NCBI RefSeq assembly: GCF_036884275.1
Contig: NZ_CP145607.1
Location: forward strand, 1,661,001 to 1,725,000
Source: Sphingomonas kaistensis
Lineage (GTDB): Bacteria; Pseudomonadota; Alphaproteobacteria; Sphingomonadales; Sphingomonadaceae
Direction of reading: 5' to 3'
DNA: 64,000 nucleotides
Numbering within the stretch: the stretch's first letter is position 1; the number at the start of each line of letters is the position of its first letter. The notes under the pieces are model-generated. The model made no database searches, was not told where the DNA came from, and was given only the letters and a program-made list of their open reading frames with translations. The translations under genes were made by a program, and so were the position numbers. This document shows positions 59,695 through 64,000 of this stretch, one piece after another.

Positions 59695-60936
59695 TCAGAT
59701 GTTTTGTGATGCCGTATTCTCCTTCTTGCTTGGTTCGAAACTGAACGCTCCAGGCACGACTGCCTCGATTTCGTCGATGATCTTCTCGATCTCCGCCTTG
59801 GCAGCCGCGCAGTAGGAAGGGTCGGATGGGGCGTAGATGTCCGACACCGAGTCGAACTTGCTGTGGCCCAAGACCAGTTCCACATCGACCCAATTCTCCT
59901 TCGGCAGGCGATCGCGGAGGAGCTTGGCCATGGATCGGCGAATGAGTTTCATGCCGCTCTCTCCATCTTTGGGTAACGTCAACTCGGCCGCCATATTGCG
60001 CCAAGCTGCGCGCACGCTTGCGACGGGGACGAAGAAGCCCTTGGTGGCATCGAGCCAAGGTGCCACCTGCTTTGCGATGGGCAGGGTGGGGCGGTACTTC
60101 TTCGTCTGGCGGCGCCCTTTGGGATTGAGGTTCAGCACGCGAAGGTTCGAATGCCATTGCCCACGCTCCGGCGCCGTGGAGACGTCGAGCGCGGCGTCTG
60201 GGCGGGCGAGCGTGGCAACGGAGATGATGAGGAAACGATGAAGCGGCTTACGGCGCTCCTTGCGATCAGGGTTCGTGGCGTAAGCAAACATCTCGGCCAG
60301 CTGCGCCACGCTGGAGCGATGGGTAGGCGTCCGATTGACTTCCTTCGTCGGAATGGGGCGGAACAGCGCTCCCTTGCCCGTGCGCCGAAAATCGTAGGCG
60401 TGGTTAATTACCGCAGCAAGCTGTAGGACGCTGTTCTCTACCGTGGAGAGTGACCTCTCCTTCTGCTTGCCCGTAGGTGTGACGATCGGCTGCTTCGCGG
60501 CCCACTGCCGAAAGCCCTCGACCCAGTCATCGTCCACGTCACTACACCGAACGTCACCCGGCAAGGTGGAGAGATAGTTGACGACATGAGCGAGACGGGC
60601 CTTGATTGCGGAAGCCGAGGCCTTCTTGTCGAGTTCCGTCGTGAGGTAATTCGCGATCGCGTCTGCGAGGAAGAGAGCCTCCGCCGCTCTGGGCATGTGC
60701 TGACCGCATGTCGGGCAGACAATCTCGCCGCGAGTTACCTTCAGATAGTGTGCATCAAGCTTCAGCTTCCCTGCTTCAATGTCGCTTGTGCCCGTTGAAG
60801 TGCTGACAGTCCGGCGTCGCTTCGGGTCGTAGGTGACGATGGCCAGGTAGGGGGAGCGGAGCGTACCATCCGTCTTTCGGTCCCAACGGAGGACGAATTC
60901 GCCTCTGCGATAGATATCTGTTTTGTTACTCGGCAC
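59695..60936 (-). CDS. Tyrosine-type integrase of a mobile element
   Basis: The 413-residue protein (GTG start) has an N-terminal DNA-binding part, a C74-P-T-C77 pair and a C-terminal tyrosine-recombinase catalytic region: R245 (ATLARPDAAL), H358 (VLGHSKFD) and the nucleophile Y368 (DIYAPSDP). The second-arginine box, normally HxxR, reads LIRRSMA (R333/R334) with no His. It is distinct from xerD and marks the region as an integrative element. A small overlapping gene lies upstream. Confidence 0.85.
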   Translation of the reverse strand: MPSNKTDIYRRGEFVLRWDRKTDGTLRSPYLAIVTYDPKRRRTVSTSTGTSDIEAGKLKLDAHYLKVTRGEIVCPTCGQHMPRAAEALFLADAIANYLTTELDKKASASAIKARLAHVVNYLSTLPGDVRCSDVDDDWVEGFRQWAAKQPIVTPTGKQKERSLSTVENSVLQLAAVINHAYDFRRTGKGALFRPIPTKEVNRTPTHRSSVAQLAEMFAYATNPDRKERRKPLHRFLIISVATLARPDAALDVSTAPERGQWHSNLRVLNLNPKGRRQTKKYRPTLPIAKQVAPWLDATKGFFVPVASVRAAWRNMAAELTLPKDGESGMKLIRRSMAKLLRDRLPKENWVDVELVLGHSKFDSVSDIYAPSDPSYCAAAKAEIEKIIDEIEAVVPGAFSFEPSKKENTASQNI

Positions 60937-61130
60937 CGCGCCTGTTCCTCTAGAATCTTTCCAGCCGCTGCGCGGAGCGTGCCGTAGGCACCAGTGGCCG
61001 CGAGAACGGCCATTTCTTCACCACTCAGCTTCATCCCGCGCTGCTGGTCCAGTGCGCGCGCCATGCGCCGGTCGAGGTCGATGATGGCCGCTTCGGGAGT
61101 GGGCGGCGCGATGGGGGTCATCTCGCTCAT
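60762..61130 (-). CDS. Small protein preceding integrase, possible accessory/excisionase role
   Basis: The 122-codon frame starts MSEMTPIAPPTPEAAIIDLD, with a helical middle MKLSGEEMAVLAATGAYGTL and KILEEQARCR. After about residue 65 it overlaps the integrase 5' end by 175 bases, so its true C-terminus may lie earlier. Short helical proteins of this look commonly precede integrases on alphaproteobacterial islands; the role is unknown. Confidence 0.5.
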   Translation of the reverse strand: MSEMTPIAPPTPEAAIIDLDRRMARALDQQRGMKLSGEEMAVLAATGAYGTLRAAAGKILEEQARCRVTKQISIAEANSSSVGTERRMVRSAPPTWPSSPTTRSDAGLSALQRAQATLKQGS

Positions 61131-61223
61131 GGGGCATCTTCTTGCTTGATCTGGATGAGCCCGCCGGGCTGTAGGCCGCCGGGTCTCGTTAGCGGCTATG
61201 TGGCAGTCGCAGCGTAGGACTGC

Positions 61224-61838
61224 TTACGCGGCGTTGGACTTGCTCTTCATGTGCTTGCGGAGGGAGGCGCTAAGTTCACCCTTCCACAGCCGGTGGGCTT
61301 CAACGAGGTCATCCCGCACACTGGGATCGAGTGCGGTTTTCAAGGCGGTGTCTGCCTTAGCGATCACCGCAGTTGCATTGATCGCCGCAAAATGCGGACC
61401 GAGGGCCACCTTCTCCTCGAGGGATTCACCCGGCCCGAGACCATAGACGTTGAACGTTCCGTTCGAGACGGACTCATCTCCAGGCAGAGCTTCGTCGGGC
61501 TGAAAGACCCAATAGAAGGTCAACTGCAACTGGTCCGACGCGTTCTGGAACGCGATGTCGATCGGGGCGCAAGCGAGCGCCCAATGAGCCTGGACGACCT
61601 TGATGGCCGAGCCGAGCGACAGGCCGATCCGCTGCAGATGCAGCAGCATGAAGATCTGACAGAACTGCTCGTACGTGTACCCGCCACGGTATCCCCGACC
61701 GGCATTGATCCCGGCCGGGAACCCAGTCCGGCCGATGAATGCCAGACGAGCCTCAAGCTTCTTCCGTTCGGCAGGCGCGAGACCCAGCGACGCCAGCAGA
61801 GCCGTCACCGTGGCCGCCTTACTAACCCGTAACGCCAT
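61224..61838 (-). CDS. Predicted DNA-binding accessory protein
   Basis: The 204-residue protein contains FPAGINAGRGYRGGYTYEQF followed by a helical QIFMLLHLQRIGLSLGSAIK. This pattern resembles MerR-like or related winged-helix proteins common on islands near integrases. The C-terminal half has no recognisable domain. It is divergent from the gene at 61904 (65-base spacer), so it may regulate that promoter. Confidence 0.5.
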   Translation of the reverse strand: MALRVSKAATVTALLASLGLAPAERKKLEARLAFIGRTGFPAGINAGRGYRGGYTYEQFCQIFMLLHLQRIGLSLGSAIKVVQAHWALACAPIDIAFQNASDQLQLTFYWVFQPDEALPGDESVSNGTFNVYGLGPGESLEEKVALGPHFAAINATAVIAKADTALKTALDPSVRDDLVEAHRLWKGELSASLRKHMKSKSNAA

Positions 61839-61903
61839 TTCATTCTCCCCTTGATCACATCTAACTTATGAGCGATGTCATATGTTGTAAAGAGGAGAGC
61901 GTC

Positions 61904-62455
61904 ATGAAGATTTGGTTCAATAGCGAAGGGGAAGATTTGGAATCCGCATTGGATCTTCCCGCAGATGCGGTAGCGGACATCCTCATCGCCTTGGCTGCCC
62001 AGCAGCACGGGGCAGAACTGACCAAGCTCGTTGCACGTGTGCGGACGCTCCAGGAACAGGTTGCCGGCTTGCGGCGGGGGCCAACATCGGACGACGGCCG
62101 CCGGCGGCTGCAGCACCCGGCGCTAAAGACCACCTACCCGGAGCTGGCTGTCCGCGCTCTTCAAGCCGCCGCGATGAAGGGACGCGAAGAACTAGAGCAT
62201 CTCTTGATCAACGCGATCCGTGTCAGCTTGAAGTTGAAGACGAATGAGGAGGAACTGGCGGAGCACCGGGCCTTGCAGGAGCAGGCGCTGCTGAAGCATT
62301 CCACCAAGGCAGACGTCGGCCTTTATCCGGCTGCTGCAGCTGCGGTGAACCGGCTCTACAGCGATCACGGGATTACGCACCATCATTGGGCAGCAGTATC
62401 GCCCGAGCGACTTCGCCGGATTGCGGGCATCCTCGTAGAGCTTGACGGTCAGTAA
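61904..62455 (+). CDS. Unknown helical accessory protein
   Basis: The 183-residue product MKIWFNSEGEDLESALDLPA follows a strong AGAGGAGAG site. It is helical and contains YPELAVRALQAAAMKGREEL and a His-rich turn GITHHHWAAVSPERLRRIAG. The frame is open 12 codons upstream without a better ribosome site. I recognise no family. Confidence 0.5.
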   Translation: MKIWFNSEGEDLESALDLPADAVADILIALAAQQHGAELTKLVARVRTLQEQVAGLRRGPTSDDGRRRLQHPALKTTYPELAVRALQAAAMKGREELEHLLINAIRVSLKLKTNEEELAEHRALQEQALLKHSTKADVGLYPAAAAAVNRLYSDHGITHHHWAAVSPERLRRIAGILVELDGQ

Positions 62456-62523
62456 GCTCGATGCTCGTGACTTGGTCCCAAGCAAACTGCCGTAGCAGCC
62501 GTCGAACGCGGCTGCAGAGGCCC

Positions 62524-62540
62524 CGGCGGCAAAGCCGCCG
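62524..62540. repeat. GC hairpin
   Basis: CGGCGGC-AAA-GCCGCCG, downstream of the gene ending at 62455. It could be part of its terminator, though no T-run follows. Confidence 0.5.
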
Positions 62541-62542
62541 AC

Positions 62543-62559
62543 GGGCAGCCCCGCTGCCC
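62543..62559. repeat. GC hairpin
   Basis: GGGCAGC-CCC-GCTGCCC, three bases after the previous hairpin, followed by an AT-rich inverted repeat (62566-62589). Confidence 0.5.
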
Positions 62560-62565
62560 CGCAAA

Positions 62566-62589
62566 GTAAAATTGGCCCGGAAATTTTAC
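62566..62589. repeat. AT-rich inverted repeat
   Basis: GTAAAATT and AATTTTAC (8-base arms, 8-base loop) stand out in GC-rich surroundings, just upstream of the three GTGTCAC repeats. It may be an operator or promoter-associated structure. Confidence 0.5.
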
Positions 62590-62614
62590 GGTATTGCGCC
62601 CGTTCCGGGTAGCT

Positions 62615-62681
62615 GTGTCACGGCTTACCACGAGCATGCAGTGTCACCGCATACCACCGAAGATGTGTCACGCCATACCAC
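62615..62681. repeat. Three direct repeats GTGTCAC-N4-TACCAC
   Basis: GTGTCAC occurs at 62615, 62641 and 62665, each followed four bases later by TACCAC (62626, 62652 and 62676). Spacing is 26 and 24 bases. They lie 27-93 bases upstream of the ATG at 62708. The pattern fits repressor or iteron sites, or the multiple terminal repeats of an IS21-family element remnant. Confidence 0.7.
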
Positions 62682-62707
62682 TCGCGTTGCTGCTGGAGGG
62701 GCAAGCG

Positions 62708-64000
62708 ATGCAGCGAGTTGATCTCAATCACGAATGTTGGGGCGTACGCGGCCGCGTTGACGATTACGCGATCTGCGCCGCAGCATTCCTGGCAGCGCAG
62801 CAACTTCTTGGTCGTCACGCCCGCACGGAAGCCCCGTTTGCGGCTCTGACTGCCCTAGGCTCCGCCCTGCCGCAGGGTGAGGACTTCGACGGAGGTGCTC
62901 TGGCCCGGGCTTGGTTGCTCAACCCGCCCATTCGGCGTCTCGACGAGGCTCTGCTCCGGCAGATCTCCAGTGCGATCTCCCGGGGAGTGGATCCGGACTA
63001 TGGACCAGCATGCCTGTCGGTGGCGAGCCATATCCTCACCATCTTGAATCTGCATCTTGGTACGGGTGGGGTTCTGTCGCCGACTTTGGCCGAGCTGATG
63101 ATTGCCGGCTCACCAGTAGAGCGAGGACAGTCGGTTGCGTGCGCTTTCCCGCAAGCGTCGCATTTGGCCTTGCGGCTTGCGGTATCGAATCCAGTCAGGT
63201 TCTTCGCTGGCAACGAGATCGTGGCGATAACGTCAGCCTTGCTGGGCATAGGAACTCGGAGTGGCTTGTCGGTCGATGTCAGAGACCCTCTCTCGCGCAG
63301 CGCGTTCGGCAGTAGGCGTTCAGAACTGTCATGCTGGTCTTCTTCCGAAGTCGAACACCTTTTTTCTCTGCCACCTCTGGGGAAGCGGTACGACCTGGGA
63401 GACGGGGGTGGGCCCAAACGTGCTGAGGTCCTGCAGTTCGAGGAACTGGACGATCTTTGGTCCAAGACCATGATAACGGTCGTAACGGATGGCTTTCTTC
63501 ATCGAAGTTCAGGCCAGGAACGACGTATCCGAGAGATGATCCTGCGCCGGTCAAACGCTGTGGTTACATCACTTCCCGCAGGTGTTTGCGGTGCTGGTCG
63601 CGAAACGAACTCTACCCTGTTGATCTTCGGGCGGGACGAGCCCGGAGAAGTCGTTTTCCACGATGGACGGCGTTTAGCGGAGAGTGTGGCTCGGCCAACT
63701 CAGCAGCACTTGCTTGCGCATCTCGCGGCCTTACCGGCGATGCTAGGTGAGAGCCCGGAGAGACACAGGAGTGTTCCTACTGCTGAGATCGAGGCCGAAG
63801 CCTTCAATCTCTCCGTTGAGCGTTACCTAGGGGCCAGCCCTCCAGGTCCCAGCACACGGCCGCGACGTTCGATTCCGATGAGGCTCGACATCGTCGCTGA
63901 AGTCATAAGGCCGCAGGCCGCGAAAACGCTACCCGCCGAAGTCGAAGAGTCCTTCGAGGCGCACGAACTCACTACCGCCGACATCGTTGATGGGGGGGTG
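62708..64000 (+). CDS. N6-adenine methylase-like protein with degenerate motifs (runs off window)
   Basis: An open frame of 431 codons from an ATG preceded by GGAGGGG reaches the window edge without a stop. It matches the later part of type I/N-6 DNA methylases: FFAGNEIVAITSALLG, LFSLPPLGKRYDLGD (residues 218-232), VVTDGFLHRSSG, VTSLPAGVCGAG and NSTLLIFGRDEP. The expected SAM motif I (DPACGSG) appears as ACAFPQAS (144-151), and NPPF as SLPP (220-223), so methylation is doubtful. An N-terminal helical part (residues 1-115) is unfamiliar. It may be a non-catalytic homologue working with a specificity or defence partner beyond 64,000. Confidence 0.62.
   Translation, partial: MQRVDLNHECWGVRGRVDDYAICAAAFLAAQQLLGRHARTEAPFAALTALGSALPQGEDFDGGALARAWLLNPPIRRLDEALLRQISSAISRGVDPDYGPACLSVASHILTILNLHLGTGGVLSPTLAELMIAGSPVERGQSVACAFPQASHLALRLAVSNPVRFFAGNEIVAITSALLGIGTRSGLSVDVRDPLSRSAFGSRRSELSCWSSSEVEHLFSLPPLGKRYDLGDGGGPKRAEVLQFEELDDLWSKTMITVVTDGFLHRSSGQERRIREMILRRSNAVVTSLPAGVCGAGRETNSTLLIFGRDEPGEVVFHDGRRLAESVARPTQQHLLAHLAALPAMLGESPERHRSVPTAEIEAEAFNLSVERYLGASPPGPSTRPRRSIPMRLDIVAEVIRPQAAKTLPAEVEESFEAHELTTADIVDGGV

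Noticed and set aside
62615..62681. CRISPR array
   Set aside because: Only three short units with 7-10-base gaps and no spacers; not CRISPR-like.

Overview
The window is high-GC alphaproteobacterial DNA, most likely from the order Sphingomonadales. Support comes from the gene neighbourhoods (pcm-tolC-popZ...valS; ppiD-trpG-lexA; tpiA-secG-pyrG; xerD-accA), from an exosortase-A-associated acyl-CoA ligase/decarboxylase/acyl carrier protein trio, from GTTC-N7-GTTC SOS boxes upstream of lexA and uvrA, and from dispersed GTCCCGGC-N4-GCCGGGAC hairpins of a type I associate with this group. The assignment is inference; no 16S gene is present.

Layout. Bases 1-1160 hold broken two-component/chemotaxis genes: a CheB-like piece, the C-terminal end of an HWE-type histidine kinase, and a receiver protein interrupted by an in-frame TGA. 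From 1.35 to 21.8 kb is ordinary chromosome: tRNA-Cys, an M16 protease, pcm, a TolC-like channel, popZ, an S9 peptidase, valS, a MATE exporter, a lipid kinase, hemB, a membrane/spermidine-synthase-like fusion, a GNAT enzyme, a lipoprotein, tRNA-Arg, and regulators or unknowns. A short low-GC island (about 21.8-24.0 kb) carries a coupled AAA ATPase/TOPRIM-like pair that looks like a two-gene defence module; it has apparently cut the 5' end off a DUF5654-like gene. From 24.1 to 51.7 kb is core genome again: uvrA, a decayed DNA methyltransferase, a PRC-barrel protein, lexA, trpG, ppiD, tpiA, secG, pyrG, a glutaredoxin/membrane fusion, trxB, the exosortase-A trio, an alpha/beta hydrolase, radA, cvpA, cysS, an IscU-like scaffold, a CPA2 antiporter, aroB, aroK, xerD, accA and tRNA-Val.

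From tRNA-Val (51.6 kb) to the right edge the DNA changes character and is probably an integrative element. It holds a zinc-hook SMC/RloC-like ATPase, a possible PD-(D/E)XK protein, a 609-residue tandem-nitrilase protein whose first domain has lost its catalytic glutamate, a tyrosine integrase, small accessory genes, and the start of an N6-adenine-methylase-like gene with degenerate SAM and catalytic motifs. That last gene runs off the window and is preceded by three GTGTCAC-N4-TACCAC repeats. No CRISPR array, rRNA gene or intact insertion sequence was seen.

How the genes work together. The core blocks are housekeeping: translation (valS, cysS, three tRNAs), DNA repair under SOS control (lexA, uvrA, and radA), envelope biogenesis and export (tolC-like, MATE, secG, ppiD), and aromatic, haem, nucleotide and fatty-acid precursor synthesis (aroB/aroK, trpG, hemB, pyrG, accA). 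The novel candidates lie in the two accessory regions: the tandem-nitrilase protein, the RloC-like ATPase, the degenerate methylase with upstream repeats, and the AAA/TOPRIM pair.
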